Shown here: positions 63,969-64,000 of the stretch, piece by piece | How positions within the stretch are numbered: the stretch's first letter is position 1 | Layout: every line of letters starts with the position of its first letter | Assembly (NCBI RefSeq): GCF_004379255.2 | Contig: NC_056032.1 | Location: forward strand, 31,283,322-31,347,321 | Direction of reading: 5' to 3' | From: Salvia splendens | Taxonomy: Eukaryota; Streptophyta; Magnoliopsida; Lamiales; Lamiaceae | DNA length: 64,000 nt | The notes under the pieces: model-generated | Database searches by the model: none | What the model saw: only the letters and a program-made list of their open reading frames with translations | Told to the model about the DNA's origin: nothing | Position numbers and translations under genes: made by a program

Positions 63969-64000
63969 GAGCATTGGCAATGGAGAGCCGATCAACCGAG
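63969..64000. mobile_element. Possible start of another Harbinger-type MITE
   Basis: GAGCATTGGCAATGG resembles the GAGCATCCNCAACGG ends elsewhere in the window. The right end lies outside, and no TTA/TAA precedes it exactly, so this is tentative. Confidence 0.35.

Overview
This is nuclear DNA of a flowering plant, most likely a eudicot. It has AT-rich intergenic sequence, GT-AG introns of about 80-1,000 bp, plant-type protein families and a typical plant mix of mobile elements. The transposon families resemble those I associate with Lamiales (sage and relatives), but that placement is an impression and was not tested. No bacterial operons, CRISPR arrays, rRNA or free-standing tRNA genes were seen.

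Five host genes can be modelled exon by exon: a PF03407 nucleotide-diphospho-sugar transferase (4325-6619, +), a CPRD49-like GDSL/SGNH esterase (8902-7584, -), a CAX-type vacuolar cation/H+ exchanger (26814-29453, +), a chloroplast/thylakoid ADP,ATP carrier of the TAAC type (41929-45008, +) and a ROOT UVB SENSITIVE 5-like DUF647 protein (47627-51361, +). The last two are adjacent and co-oriented; from memory their Arabidopsis counterparts (At5g01500, At5g01510) are also neighbours. A broken replication-protein-A-like gene lies at 60689-62554.

Most of the rest is a layered stack of mobile elements, and many insertions can be dated relative to one another by target-site duplications. (1) 1-4.25 kb: two PIF/Harbinger elements of one family side by side, one with a decayed ORF1 and one with only a transposase. 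A third copy lies at 24.6-26.4 kb. (2) 12.7-20.3 kb: an old plus-strand Copia fossil split by a minus-strand Copia element (TSD ACAAG), which itself carries an antisense RNase H fragment, and by a three-LTR TRIM (TSD TCGAC). (3) 22.3-24.6 kb: a Harbinger-type MITE holding a Stowaway-type MITE holding a solo LTR. (4) 30.3-41.1 kb: a decayed minus-strand Copia element interrupted by a near-pristine Tork/TNT1-like Copia element with one 1,336-codon gag-pol ORF, LTRs differing at about 1 of 529 bases and an unusual 9-bp TSD. (5) 46.5-47.5 kb: a MITE built around six exact-length 73-bp repeats. (6) 52.4-54.2 kb: a Stowaway-type MITE interrupted by a Mutator-like element with ~380-bp inverted repeats that carries part of a host MORN-repeat gene (Pack-MULE). 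(7) 55.7-59.5 kb: a tRNA-derived SINE split by an LTR retrotransposon that keeps a Ty3-type gag and what looks like the end of pol. Its interior is replaced by a 706-codon ORF with no pol domains and a PPR-like segment.

The items most worth a second look are the gene-capturing LTR element (7), the Pack-MULE (6), the antisense RNase H capture in Copia-1, the three-LTR TRIM and the young Copia-3 insertion.
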